Below, piece after piece: positions 11,116 through 22,908 of a DNA stretch of 64,000 nucleotides. How positions within the stretch are numbered: the first letter of the stretch is position 1; each line of letters opens with the position of its first letter. The DNA comes from Dipteris shenzhenensis (lineage: Eukaryota; Polypodiophyta; Polypodiopsida; Gleicheniales), in the NCBI GenBank assembly GCA_047967505.1, contig CM106539.1; one strand, 5' to 3'. The notes below the pieces were generated by a model. The model was not told the DNA's origin. It ran no database searches and saw only the letters and a list, made by a program, of their open reading frames with translations. The position numbers and the translations under genes were made by a program.

Positions 11116-11450
11116 GCATTCACAAATGATGCTCAGACTATCAAGCTAACCACCGAGAAATCAGCTAGACTAAGTATTAAACATGCAATAGCTACTACAC
11201 AAACCTTAAAGAGAAGCAAGCGACATGTTTGGTCAGTCGAGCAAAATTGCTTGATAGAAAAAATGTTGGATAAAAAGTCTACTACAAGAGCAATAAACAT
11301 CAGTAAGCAATATTTAAATTCTTATGGTGCTTGTGATGTTCCTTTACAAAAGATAGTGAACCATGTATGATACCTAGAGAGACATAACTCCATTGGTAGA
11401 ATTGTAGATTAACCTTCATTAGAAGCTATGCAATAGAAGAAACTACCTAC
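11115..11450 (+). pseudogene. Unidentified basic segment between the OTU-like array and Rep
   Basis: The plus strand reads about 96 codons continuous with the last OTU-like module. It includes KRSKRHVWSVEQN and DKKSTTRAINISKQYL, then PLQKIVNHV before a stop at about 11370. Coding-like sequence continues after it (YLERHNSIGRIVD). The basic, helix-prone composition suggests nucleic-acid binding, but I do not recognise a family. Confidence 0.35.
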
Positions 11451-11879
11451 CACACCCGTAGATTGTGAAAAAGATGGGGACACATAAATGTTGCTACTTG
11501 CATATATTATGGCTTCATTGCCATGAGCTGAAATAGCTAGAGTTGTTTCAAAGCAATGTACAGAATAGCGATACAATCAATTGCTCAACTGGCTCAATGT
11601 CTCCAACAATTTCTCCAATATAAATTGCAAACATCATCTCAAAAGAAAAGGAAAAGGAAAATGCTAGAAACAGATAACAACAAATCCATACAAACATTCA
11701 CTATGCTCATTTCAAACACACCCACGCACCCTTGTTGCTTTAGTAGGCTATTCTTTAAATGTCAGACTAAACAAGCAACAATAGAAAACATTGTGCTATT
11801 ACTCAATTCTTGTTACATGCTCCTATGTGGTCTTCTGATGTCCTTACAATCTCAAAAACTGTAAACATATCATGAGACC

Positions 11880-12188
11880 GCATAGGAGCCAGGAATGTTT
11901 TGATTGAAGCTATACTTATATATTAATATATAACTCTTGGCGAAATTTTATCAAGCTAGTTTTTTTAGTTTCACAATATTTGTAGAACATGTTACAATTT
12001 TATATATCTCCTTCTGAATTTTAAAGAAAAAGTTTTAAATCCTAGCAAAGCTTTAAAATTTTTCTCCTAAAAGTTTCAAATCTTGGCAAAATTTTCAAAC
12101 CTTTATTTCTATCCATCCATACAAACTTTCGACACCAATATAAAAGTTTCACCTCTTAACGAAACTAATAGGAAAAAATCATCCATGA
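11880..12188. other. AT-rich spacer with short imperfect repeats
   Basis: This stretch has no coding signal. Loose repeats of an AAGTTTCAAATCTTGGCAAAATTT-like unit occur at 12010-12160. It separates the OTU-like portion from the start of homology with the second Helitron copy at 12189. Confidence 0.5.
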
Positions 12189-12700
12189 TAGGAGCATTTA
12201 GCAATGCCATCTATTTCAAGTGCAAATGACAAATCGACCAGCACAAAATTCCTACTTGGGCATCGACACCCCAATCCACCAACTTGTACATGACAATCCG
12301 GTGTGCATGTTATTACAATCACTATATCAGAGCATTAGAGAAACTCCTAAAATCTGATAGTCAGAATTTTGGACAGGTACAAGATTTTTACTTTGCAACT
12401 AAATTTCAAAATCGTGGGAGTAAGCATGACCATGGTTTCCAATGGATTAGAAATGCTCCTACTTACAACCAGGAACCAGATGAAGTTGTTATAAATTTTG
12501 TTGACCAATACATATCCTATGACCTCACCTTACTCCCTGAATCATTATAGGCAACACAATGTCATAGACATACATGTACATGTAGAAAGAAGGGGAGAGC
12601 AATATGCAGGTTCCATTTTCCATTACCACCAATGGATAAAACAACTATCCCGTAGCCTCTAGAGCAAAAACTTTGTTATAGTAATATCACCCTCACTAAA
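12189..12700 (+). pseudogene. Helitron Rep (Helitron_like_N) with HUH motif, copy 1
   Basis: The translation includes DFYFATKFQNRGSKHDHGFQW, then IRNAPTYNQEPDEVVINF and VDQYIS. RGSxHxHG is the two-histidine (HUH) nuclease signature of Helitron Rep; the two His codons are at 12425-12427 and 12431-12433. It is followed in another frame by HRHTCTCRKKGRAICRFHFP and LPPMDKT, a conserved Rep/helicase linker with cysteines. Rep nicks and rejoins DNA during rolling-circle transposition. Relative to copy 2, this copy has lost about 960 bp near 12260. Stops separate the parts. Confidence 0.7.
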
Positions 12701-13019
12701 GTATACAAAGAGCTAAATGATACAATCATGAGTCCATTGCAAAGCTTAGAGTAATTGTTAGTGAAATTGCAACTTACCAAAGGAGAATACATCTTACTTA
12801 AAGAGACCAACACTCTTCTTGAAAAGAAAGCCATCAGATGCTTGGACACACCCATTTCCCAAATTATTAGCACCATTATGGGCTGCAAATATTGATGCTC
12901 AATTTATATTAGATCCATATGCAACAACCGCATATTGCCACCTTCTACCTTACAAAAGTAGTCAACACAATAACCAAGGCATTTCACAACATAATAAAAA
13001 GAAGAAAACAATGAGAACA

Positions 13020-13560
13020 GCGATGCTGTTGGCCGCATCAAAAAAATGGGGGCTGCATTCTTAAACCTCCAACAAATGTCAGGGCAACAAGCAGTATACA
13101 CAGTACTCTTGTTACCATTGCACCATGCCTCCAAAACAACACAGTTTATAAATACAACACCATTGCAACAACACATTGCTATCCTAAAACTTCATAAAAT
13201 ATTGCAAATTCTCCTAGATAATTCAACTGATATAATGTGCACTTCAATTAGTGACCAATACATAGTAAGGACAAAGACACTTGACTGAATATGGTTGGAA
13301 GAATTCGTTTCAGAATACAATAAGAAAACCTATATATCTGAAAAGAAGACAAAAAATGATTAGATTCACACACTATGACCAACAACAAGACCTTGGAAAT
13401 TCTAGAGAAAAGCTTGACATGCATTATACTCCTTACTATTATTCAAAAAATACCCAAAGGAAAACAAAAGAAACTTGGAAAGATGCTTACTATAGAGCTA
13501 CAGACTAGATTTCTAAGACCAGAGAAAAAATTCAACTTCCATATAGACTCAAAAAAATAA
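13020..13560 (+). pseudogene. Helitron protein, region between Rep and helicase
   Basis: Motifs typical of plant and animal PIF1-Helitron proteins are readable: MSGQQAVYTVLLLPL, KTTQFINTTPLQQH, then a tDIMCTSISDQYIV segment. After a frame change come YLKRRQKMIRFTHYD and REKLDMHYTPYYY-like sequence. The order matches the segment where Helitron proteins carry the SaQEAVy…sSR.vvFINT blocks. Frames change at about 13290 and 13510. The 12780-13280 part is nearly duplicated at 24430-24940. Confidence 0.6.
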
Positions 13561-13899
13561 GATGTTGAGGCTTGGCAAAGCTTCAAGAACAATAGATGAG
13601 ATGGCTACGACCGCAAACAATGACTTATGGGCAAAAACATTTAGCAATGCTACTTTGCTAGAGTCATTTGGCATGGTTGACATAACACATCACAATTACA
13701 CAGAAAAGCAATCAATTTACATCTCATTATCCAAGCTCAAAATAGGCTAAAACGAGAAACTCCTACTCTTTTTCAATTCCTGCAACCTACAGAGAAGCTA
13801 ATACCAGAAGAAGAACACTCGTCACAAATGTGATTGTTAAACCCAAAGCTATGGCATATATTCAATGGCATAACGTGGAAAAAAAAGAACCCTGACAAG

Positions 13900-14560
13900 C
13901 CCATCTACATATTTCTAACATGAGGATTTGGAACCGGTAAAACAACTGTCATGTGCGCTCTCAATCAAGAGCTACTACATTGGTATAACAAAAACCCAAT
14001 TCACATTAACTGAAGACCAAAATATTAAAAATGGCATTCACATAAAGAGCTACATACAACATAATCAGTGCAACTCTACATTCAACATTAGGCATACCAG
14101 TAAATTGCAAAGAGATGCTGGAGAAATAATACATGGATGTTCAAACAGTAATTATAGATGAGATATCACTAATTGGTGAGAGAATGTTCAGCTTCATCAA
14201 TAGAAGACTGTGCGCCATAAAACATGTTTATAATTTACCATTCGGTGGCTTGGATGTCATAATAACATGTGACTTATACCAATTGCCTCTTGTACGTGAC
14301 AAATGGGTGTTCCAAGAAGAGAACACTTTGAAGCAAAGTTTCTGGAAAGAAAACCTCATATGTTATCAACTCAACAACGTTATATGACATGCCAATTTCT
14401 TCTTCACTAGCATCCTAAACAAGTTCCAAACAAACACACATCTAGAAGACATTGGCGCAATCAACTTTGTATGCTTCTGTAAGGTGCCACCAACCTTGAC
14501 ATTACCTTACTTGTTCTATACAAACAAATCAGTCCGAAACACACCTAACTTGTGGCCAAA
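13900..14560 (+). pseudogene. PIF1-type DNA helicase remnant of the Helitron
   Basis: Walker A is GFGTGKTT at 13924-13947, immediately preceded by a TGA that replaces the usual Gly. Walker B is VIIDEIS at 14148-14168, followed by FGGLDVIITCDLYQLPLV, the PIF1 motif III region (normally GDxxQLPPV, here CDLYQLPLV). Downstream pieces FWKENLICYQL and PYLFYTNKSV also match PIF1 helicases. The enzyme would unwind the donor strand. Stops around 13921, 14010 and 14385 break the frame. Confidence 0.75.
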
Positions 14561-15310
14561 TCTAATAAGTCAAGTCTCTATGGAGGATGAGGAAAAATTT
14601 TATATGCTACCTCATAAACAAGCCATGGAAAAGTTCTGACCTTGTGGCGAAAACTTTTCAAGTGTCTACATATGCATATATGTATGTGTGTGTGAGTGTA
14701 TGTGGGAAAGTTTTGATATTGTGGCAAAATCATCATGGGTCAAAAGTTTTGGTTATGAGATACTCTTCATGAGTTTGTTTCCCTTGAAAGTTTTGGCCAC
14801 AAGGTCTAAACTTTCACACATCTGGTTCAAGATGTCATCTCCTAGGAGTAGTTTGGAAGGCCTCACAAAGTTTTTGCCTTGTGGACAAATCTTATTCTAG
14901 AGTGACGTTCTTAGAAAGATTTGGAACCATTTTGACATTGTGGCCAAATCTAATGAACCGAGTCTCTATGGAGAATGAGGAAAATTTTTATATGCTACCT
15001 CATGAACAAGCTATGGAAAAGTTTTAACCTTATGACAAAAACTTTTCAAGTGTCTACACATGTATATATGTATGTGTGTGTGAGTGTATGTGGGAAAGTT
15101 TTGACCTCGTGGCCAAATCTTATGAACAAGATGAGGAAAAGCTCAAGAGATACTCTTCATGAGCTCGTTTCCCTTTATAAGATTTGGCCACAAGGTCTAA
15201 CTTTCACACATCTGGTTCAACATGTCATCCCCTTGGTCGGTTTGTAAAGCCTCTCAAAGTTTTCACCTTGTGGCCAAATCTGAATCTAGAGTGGTGTTCT
15301 CCATTTAATA
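14553..15310 (+). repeat. 388-bp tandem duplication carrying GTTTTGGCC-type motifs
   Basis: The segment starting TGGCCAAATCTAAT at 14553 recurs at 14941 with the same internal order: CTCTATGGAG, ATATGCTACCTCAT, TGTATGTGTGTGTGAG, CACACATCTGGTTCAA. It contains the motif AAGTTTTGGCCACAAGG, which also builds the satellite-like array at 17.2-19.5 kb, so the two may be related. Small ORFs across it are not credible. Confidence 0.8.
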
Positions 15311-17190
15311 AATGTTCCTATTACAACCTGGTCTCATGTGGTCAAATTAACATGTGCAACTTAACCTATTGGCATATGTTCCTTACCATTCTGGACCCAG
15401 TGGTGTTCTCAATTTAATGAATGTTCTCCATTTGGCCTATGATTTAATAAATATTACAAGGCATCCCCTTATGTTTAACCCTTCCTATATATTTATCCCT
15501 TATGGAGGATCCTCTATTCTAAAGATATTTTGCATGCCTATAGGCTATAGCCATATCTTCAAAATGGGGTTGGGGAGGGGAGGGCAATGGAGGGCTAGAA
15601 GATTGGGGAGGGCAAGGGACTCAAGAGTTCCTATAATAATAATAGTTTTATCTTTGTTGGTGTAATCCATGTCATCCATGAACTCTTTCTTAAGAGTATG
15701 GAAACTTCTTAGGAATATTTGTAAGTGAAGAGGGTGACTTACTAGGTTAGCTGTTTAAACTCATGTGGAGTGTATATCAAGGACTTATGCATCAGATAAC
15801 CTTTAAACATTTCAATTTTCTACTAAGAAAGAGATGAGAAGTACAATATATGAAATGTGGTTAAAGCACAAGAGGGCTACCATTAAGAAGGAATAGAAGG
15901 TTTGCATCAACAATAGAATACCCTTATGATTAACCCTCTATAGTCAAGTTGCGTAAGCTACTATCAACTCCCTAGTGGAGTTAAATCTCTACGATTATCA
16001 CTCATCTTGCAAAAAAATAATAAAATGGAGGAAAGAAATTAAATATTCTCAACCATTCCTATTCCTATTCCTATTCTAGGATAGTAAACAAATAGGTAAG
16101 TAAGACTAAAGTTCCTACATGTGCCATTTGGCCTCTTGGCATAGTTAATTACATAGTTAGCAACTTGGCCTAGTTAATTTATACCTTAGGTTTAAAAAAA
16201 CCCTAGAAATTTAAAAAAAAGCACCTACCTCAGCTAGCACCCTATCCCGTGTTGTTGTTCCCCTTTCAACAGAAGATTTTGAGATTTCCACTATTCGCAC
16301 ACTCTCCCCACTGCACGGTCCTACTGTCACAACTCCCACTTCCATCAGTTCTGTGTTGCTGAAACTTGTTGCCTGCTGCTGTCTAAACGGGAGCGTGGAA
16401 CCAATGGAATAGAGCATCTAAGCATGGATTCGAGGAATCGAGCGTCTTGGGCGTGTAGTTGTGGAATTGAGCGACGACTCGATGAGCATCTTCTTGGGCT
16501 TTGGAGTAGTGGATCATCGTGGATGTTGTTGCAATGCTGACTCTGTTGTGCCTCTGTTGTCGTGTAGCCGTGCTGCTCTACTCGATCGTCCTGCTGCAAG
16601 TCCTTCCAAGTTCCAAGGTCCTTTCATGCTGCAAGTCCTTCCAAGGTATGACCTTGGATATCCCTCCGTGAATCAAAATCCCCTCGTTAGTTTAGCAATC
16701 AGACATTAGAATTTACAACCTGGACTCCTGATTCATCGCAGCTACTCAACCATTTTGTACTAGATGAGCACGCAAGCAGCTAGGCTCGCGAATCGTCGTT
16801 GTAGCCTATAGGCTTCTCCGCTTCACTCCCGCTTCAGAGCTCATTGAATCCTGGGCTGATATGTGTCCCTCCCTCTCTCTCCCTCGTTCAATCTCTCCCC
16901 CTCTCTCTCCCTCTCACTCCCTCGATGATCTCTCTCTCACCCTCCCTCGATGACTCTCATCCCCTGCCCCACCCTTTCTCTCTCTCTCTCTCTCTCCCCC
17001 CCTCTCCCACTCACAAGATGAAATCCAAATTGAAATTCAAATTCAAATTGAAGTTCAAATTCAAATTGAAGTTCACATAAACGAAAAATCCTGCTTCTTA
17101 GTCGATTCCAATTTGAAAAGAGTTCAAGTTTAAAATTTGAAATTCCCGCCCAAGTAAAGTTTCCCGCCTAAACTAATGAGATGTCTTTCC
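15310..17190. other. Unassigned AT-rich region with simple repeats
   Basis: I see no supported gene. Notable items are a short (CCTATT)n run at 16047-16077, a CT-rich microsatellite at 16862-17008, and AAATTCAAATTG-type repeats at 17020-17080 resembling those at 28255-28345. ORFs at 16.2-16.7 kb overlap on both strands and show no family features. Confidence 0.5.
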
Positions 17191-17204
17191 CATTTTCAAA
17201 AAAC

Positions 17205-19470
17205 ATTTGACCTTATGGCCAAAACTTTTTGACAGTATAAAATTTTTTGACCCTATGACTTGCACCAAGAGTTTTGGCCTCAAGGCCAAAACTTTTCCAT
17301 ACCGTCAAAAATTTTGGCCCCAAGGCAAAAACTTCTAGCTTGGATATTTGCTTGAGAAGTTTTGACCTCAAGGCCAAAACTTTTCCAAATCCTCATGGCC
17401 AAAAGTCTCTGCTTGCATTTTCCATAAGAAGTTTTGGTCGTGACTTTTCCATACCCTATGGCCAAACATTCCATTCTTGTATTCTGTCCTTGCCCTCAAA
17501 AGCTTTGGCCACAAGCCCAAATCTCCATGCTTGAATGTTTCATTGAGAACTTTTGGCCATAAGGCCAAAACTTTTCCACATCCTCATGGCCAAAAGTCTA
17601 TGCTTGCATTTTCCCATAAAACGGTTGGCCTTAAGGCCGTGTTGGCCTAAAGGCTAAAACTCCAAGCTTGCATTTTCCATCAAAGGTTTTAGCCTCAAGG
17701 TCAAAAGTCTTCCTCAAACTTTTCTATACCTTTTGGCCTTTTACCTCAAGGCCAAAACTTTTCCATAGCTTATGGCTAAACATCCAATGCTTATATCTTG
17801 CCCTTGCCCTTAAAAGTTTTGACCACAAGGCAAAAACTCCATGCTTGGATTTTACCTGAGAAGTTTGGCCTCAAGGCCAAATCTTTTCCATACAATGTGG
17901 CCCTCAAAAGTTTTGACCACAAGGCCAAAACTCCATGCTTGGATGTCACCTGAGAAGTTTTGGCCATAGGAAGTTTTGTCCTCAAGGCCAAATCTTTTCC
18001 ATTCAATGTGGCCACACAATCTATGCTTGTATCTTCTCCTTGCCTCTGTGCTTGCATATTCCATCACCCCAAGTTTTGGCCACAAGGTCAAATCTTTTCC
18101 ATAATTGGTTGCCAATCAATCTATGATTGTATCTTGTCCATACCTCTATGCTTGCATTTTCCATAAGAAGTTTTAGCCTCAAGGTCAAAACTCTTCCACA
18201 AAGTTTTCTATACCTTTTGGCTATAAGAAGTTTTGGCCTCAAGGCCAAAACTTTTCCATACCTTATGGCCAAACATTCAATGTTTGTATCTTGCCGTTGC
18301 CCTCAAAAGTTTTGACCTCAAGAAAAAATCTTTTCCATACCTTTGGCTAAACAATCTATGCTTGTATCTCACTTGTATCTTGTCCTTGCCTCTATGCTTG
18401 CATTTTCCATCTAAAGTTTTGGCCACCAGGCCAAATCATTTCCATACCTAGTAGCCAATCAATCTATGCTTGTATTTTGTCCTTACCTCTATGATTCCAT
18501 TTTCCATCAAAAGTTTTAGCGTTAAGAACAAAACTCTTACACAAGATTTTCTAAACCTTTTGGCCATAAGAAGTTCTGGCCTCATGGCCAAAACTTTTCC
18601 ATACCTTGTGGCCAAACATCTAATGCTTGTATCTTGCCCTTGACCTCAAAAGTTTTGACCGCAAGGCCAAAACTCTATGCTTGGATGTTTCCCCCAGAAG
18701 TTTTGGCCATTAGAAGTTTTGACCTCAATGCCAAATCTTTTCCATCTGAAGTTTTGGCCTCAAGGCCAAAACTCTATGCATGCATTTTCCATCAGAAGCA
18801 TGCCTAAGGGTCAAAACTGTTTTCTCAAAATTTTCTATACCTTTTGGCCATAAGAAGTTATGGCCTCAAGGCCAAAACTTTTCCATACATTGTGGCCAAA
18901 CATGCACTGCTTGTATCTTGTCCTTGCCCTCAAAAGTTTTGACCACAAGGCCAAAAGTTTTGGCCATTCAAGGCCAAATCTTTTCCATAAGAAGTTTTGA
19001 CCTCAAGGCCAAAAATCAATGCTTGCATTTTCCATCAAAAGTTTTAGCCTCAAGATCAAAACTCTTACAAAAAATTTTCTAAACCTTTTGGTCATAAAAA
19101 TTTTCCATACCTTGTGGCCAAACATCTAATGCTTGTATCTTGCCCTTGCCCTCAAAAGTCTTGACCACAAGGCCAAAACTCTATGCTTGGATGTTTCCCC
19201 CAGAAGTTTTGGCCATCAGAAGTTTTGGCCTCGATGCCAAATATTTTCCATAAGAAGTTTTGGCCTCAAGGCCAAAACTCTATGCATGCATTTTCCATCA
19301 TAAGTATTAGCCTAAGGGTCAAAACTTTTTCCTCAAATTTTTCTATACCTCTTGGCCATAAGAAGTTCTGACCTCAAGGCCAAAACTTTTCCATACGTTG
19401 TGGACAAACATGCAATGCTTGTATCTTGCCCTTGCCCTCAAAAGTTTTGACCACAAGGCCAAAAGTTTTA
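17205..19470. repeat. Satellite-like array of near-palindromic TTTTGGCC…GGCCAAAA units
   Basis: The core GTTTTGGCCTCAAGGCCAAAAC pairs with itself over 10 bp with a 2-nt centre. Variants of it recur several dozen times across 2.27 kb. They are separated by shared spacers such as CTTTTCCATACC, TGCTTGTATCTTGCC and TGCATTTTCCATC. Longer segments also repeat: the block starting near 18601 recurs near 19107 (about 506 bp), which indicates higher-order duplication. Short ORFs on both strands are by-products of the repeat. No CRISPR-like fixed spacing or unique spacers are present. Confidence 0.88.
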
Positions 19471-19637
19471 GGGCTAAACCCATGTGGTTTTAGGCCCTAA
19501 TACATGGCACTCACGGTGGACTGCGCAAACCTCATCCGAAATTCCAGTGAAGAACCTCATTTCACAGTGAGTGTCATCCACAAAATTGGCTGCCACAAAC
19601 ACCAGATGAGGTACTCAATGACTACTTCATTTCGGGG

Positions 19638-20111
19638 ATGTTATGGGATGTGCGGATGGCATTGGCCACAGTGGATTGGACACAAACAACACTCGAGGTA
19701 GTCATGGTGCAAGTAGTGTGGGCGGGGGATTCACTACATGGGAGGACATCCAACAACCACGAATGCGCAAAGAGTAAAGCCAAAAAGAAGATGCCAAAAT
19801 CTAAGAAGTCGGATGATAATGATGAAGATACGGATGTGACTAGCTTGAAAGGAAGCTCTGAAGGTACCAGTTCGAAGGAATTCAACTCAAAAGTGGAGAT
19901 GAAGATCCAGAGAACCTCTAAAGGGGGTAAAGGCATGGCAGTGGCTTCCAAAGAAGGATCAGTACCTAAAGGCCTGAAGGGTGTTTGGTGCACTCACTAT
20001 CGTAATCCTGGTCACTCCATAGTCAAGTGTGCTCTTAATGCGAATTGGTGCGCGATTTGCTTGACTAATACACACAACACAGTGGGATGCCACTATAATG
20101 GGCGTGGCTAG
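19638..20111 (+). pseudogene. Gypsy gag C-terminal region with cysteine/histidine knuckle
   Basis: 157 codons are open on the plus strand. The acidic/basic middle (KSKAKKKMPKSKKSDDNDED) is followed by CTHYRNPGHSIVKC and WCAICLTNTHNTVGCHYN, a double Cys/His cluster like the gag nucleocapsid of some plant gypsy elements. In the first knuckle the second ligand position is His-Tyr rather than Cys, so it is imperfect. The reading continues poorly into 20100-20800. Confidence 0.65.
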
Positions 20112-20924
20112 ACAGTGGTTGGTTAGTAGTAGCAAGATGTTGCTACGTCTTTTATGCAAGAAGAGCTGTAGTAGCAAGCATTTCAACCACAACAACATAC
20201 GTTCCAATGAGGCAAAAGCGGTGATGGCTGCGGAGGCGGGGGTCGTGGTTAAAATTGACCAAAAACCTGTCTATTTTGCTTGGGCAAAGGCCATTGGTAG
20301 AACGAATGCCTGGAGGCTCAGGAATGGGATCGGCAACATGCGGAGTGGCAAAAGATGTTCGAGAAAATGCCCAGAATTTCGATGGTACACATTGTTGATC
20401 CTGATCTGCTAGTGTGTTCGAAGATTAGTATAATCACCCGTGCTGGTACTGAGCCACGAGGATCGACTCCCAAGAACGATGACAAGCTGTAGGATTGGCG
20501 AGTCGAGGCACATGTCTGATGCCAAGTCTGTGAGTTTGTGACGAAGGAGCCATTGATGCCACTAACAGAGTCCACGACGATGCCCAGTGAAGCATGTAAG
20601 GTGGAGTTTGCAGAATCGGTTGTCCAATCAGAGGCGGAGACTCAAGCCAAGTTCAAGCTACACTTACCAAGGAATGGTTCGAAGGCGATCGAAGAAACTC
20701 CATTGTTGGTCGCAAACCAAGCTAAGAGGCGGGCAAATTCTCCATAAATGGAGCCGAGGTTGGAGTGCATTTTGGAATATTGCTTAACCTGGTTTCGGGA
20801 TTCCATTGGCAATTGTTGCATGCCCTGCACATGGAGTCTAAACTAGAAGAGGTGGAGCTATGCTAAGCTGATTCATGCCCAGTTCTGGCAGTCCCTTTGA
20901 CCGACATGAGAATTTTGATTATAT

Positions 20925-21180
20925 CCGCAAAGACACAAGGGCGGACTTTTGCAAAGGTGCTAGTAGACGGCGGATCAAGGGTCACTATCGTCACTTTGAA
21001 GACCTGCCAAGAAATGGGATGGATGTCCTAGGAGCCGGCGCCATTCTTAGTCTACATGGCTTATCAACGCCAAGTTCGACCCCTCAGAATCTTATGGGTT
21101 GTTGTTTTAGAGGTCACGAGTATTCCATTCATGGTTTCCTTTGTGGTGCTTAGAGTATAGCGTCCTCTTGGGTAGGCCTT
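20925..21180 (+). pseudogene. Gypsy aspartic protease remnant
   Basis: The plus strand reads TFAKVLVDGGSRVTIVTLKT around 20945-21005, which corresponds to the retroviral-type protease site (usually DGGS/DSGA). This motif is intact but flanking frames are broken, with a stop soon after TCQEMGWMS. Confidence 0.6.
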
Positions 21181-21612
21181 GGTTGCGGCAAGCAAAGGTC
21201 AAGCAAAATTGGTAGCAGAACGTCATTTCAGTGCGAAGAGGAAAGAAGAAAGTGTGGGTCACAATGGGAGTGGCAGCACCTTTGGCAGATGTGGTACGAC
21301 CTGTGTTGGTCGAGATGGTGAACATGGCAAACGGATTGGAGGATGATGAGGAGGAAGCCTTTCTCAAAGCAAATCCGGAGTTAGTTCCTATCTTCACCAT
21401 CGAAGTGGAAGGCATTATGGAAAGTTACATGCATCAAAGTCTTCTAGCGGGTGTGGCCAGCACAATTTTGAAGGAGGCAACTGAGCCCCATCAAGTAGCA
21501 GTGGATATGGATCTATGAGATCTCCTACAGCAGGAGAGAGAATTCAAAGAACAGATGAGCCGAATCACACAAGTTCAGGAAGATACTCGGGATATGGTTT
21601 ATCTAGGAGAGG

Positions 21613-21960
21613 ATGGAGCATCAAAACCAGTTTCAGCAACTCAAGATTCAGCTTTCTAGAGCACCGATGCTTGTGTCTCCGGATTGGGAGAAGAATTTTC
21701 AAGTGTTTGTGGATGCCTCCAATAGAGAAATTGGGAGTGTCTTGATGCAGGAAGATGCAGATAAATGTATCGCCCAGTCTACTACGCAAGTCGACAGCTT
21801 TCAACAGCCGAAAAGAATTACTTGGTCATAGAGCGACAAGGACTGGGCATGATCTATTCTGTCAAGAAATTTCGGCATGACCTTTTGTATTCCATGTTGA
21901 TCATTCCACATTGTTGTATTTGGTAAAATAGCAAAGTCTTATGGGCCGATTGGCACGATG
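21613..21960 (+). pseudogene. Gypsy RNase H remnant
   Basis: The sequence reads FQQLKIQLSRAPMLVSPDWE, then FQVFVDASNREIGSVLMQ, which is the start of gypsy RNase H. In another frame it continues with AEKNYLVIERQGLGMIYSVK-like and FRHDLLY motifs. It directly follows non-RT sequence, so the RT palm and fingers have been deleted. Confidence 0.75.
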
Positions 21961-22189
21961 GGTGTTGCTATTGCAGGAATATGTTTTCGATGTGATTCAT
22001 AGGCTGGGCTCGCAGCATGCGGTGGTAGATTACCTATCTTGACTGGAGTCTGGAGAAATGCCAACGGGAGTAGAGGATGAGTTTCCTGATGTAGAGCTAG
22101 CGGTGATTTTTTGGTCAGATCTGATCATGGCAGATGCCAAAGTCATTCTAGAAGGACTGGTATGATGAGTGCTCTCGTTCCTATCTATT

Positions 22190-22908
22190 GGCATCATGCC
22201 CAAGTACATGAATAGAGACCAGAGGAAACATTTGGCATTGCGGAGCCGATCCTTTGAAGTAGTTCTCGGCCAGTTGTACCGGCAACACCTGACAGAGGCA
22301 TTGTTGCGGTGTGTTCCATCTCATGACAGGAGGCAATGCTAATGGAAGCCCATTGTGGGGCTTCGAGTGGCCATTTTGTGGGTGAAATCACTGCAAAGAA
22401 AGTTTTGCAGGCAGGTTTATGGTGGCTAACCATGCAGAAGGATGCCAGATGGTTTGCAAAAAGTTGCGACCTTTGCCAACGGTTGGGCCAACCCACTGAT
22501 CGAGATTACATGCCACTTAACCCCATATTACCTTTGGAGCCATTTCAAAAGTGGGGCTTGGATTTCATGGGTCCATTCAAGCCTACAGCTGCCTGCACAA
22601 GGAATTGTTACACTTTGGTAGCCATGGATTATTGTACCAAATGGGTGGAATCTTGGGCTTTTTGGGACAATACCGCAAAGAGAATCACAAAATGCCTATA
22701 CCACGATGTGTTCACTTGGTTCAGGTGCCCAATTGAGATTGTCAATGACAGGGGGACTCACTTTGTTAATAAGGTCATCAAGCGGATGAATTCTTTTTAT
22801 ATGGTGATTCACAAGAAGTCTTGCCCCTATTGTCCGCAGGCTAATGGATTGGCAGAGTCTACAAATCATACTTTCAAGTGGATTATGTCGCTGTTACGCA
22901 TAGGAGCA
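22190..22908 (+). pseudogene. Gypsy integrase, truncated at its C-terminus
   Basis: The H2C2 zinc domain is visible (HCGASSGHF, then CDLCQRLG). The catalytic core follows with GLDFMGPF (D), EIVNDRGTHFVN (D) and ANGLAESTNH (E). All three acidic residues are present in one frame of about 190 codons. The reading stops being integrase-like after IMSLLRIG at about 22905. There is no chromodomain or 3' LTR. Confidence 0.85.

Larger units (their letters stand above)
9180..14560 (+). mobile_element. Broken Helitron-like element (OTU-like array, Rep, PIF1 helicase)
   Basis: The plus strand carries, in order, degenerate OTU-like modules (9.2-11.1 kb), a basic unidentified segment (11.1-11.45 kb), a Helitron Rep/HUH segment (12.2-12.7 kb) and PIF1-type helicase pieces (13.0-14.55 kb). 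All are cut by stops and frameshifts. Rep plus PIF1 helicase is the signature of Helitron rolling-circle transposons. OTU domains are known from Helitron2/Helentron proteins. I did not find the element's termini. A second Rep copy lies at 22900-24940. Confidence 0.7.
19504..22905 (+). mobile_element. Ty3/gypsy relic lacking reverse transcriptase
   Basis: Gag zinc-knuckle region, aspartic protease, RNase H and integrase are readable in gypsy order on the plus strand, but the reverse transcriptase between protease and RNase H is essentially absent. No LTR is visible. The integrase is cut at about 22900, where sequence homologous to the Helitron copy at 12189 begins. Helitron invasion or recombination therefore removed the gypsy 3' end. 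Confidence 0.8.

Noticed and set aside
16211-16709. Overlapping ORFs on both strands at 16.2-16.7 kb
   Set aside because: No family features, similar open length on both strands and no splice or promoter context.
17205-19470. Repeat array could suggest a CRISPR-like structure
   Set aside because: Units vary, spacing is irregular, spacers are themselves repeated, and no cas-type gene is near; this is a plant satellite-type array.
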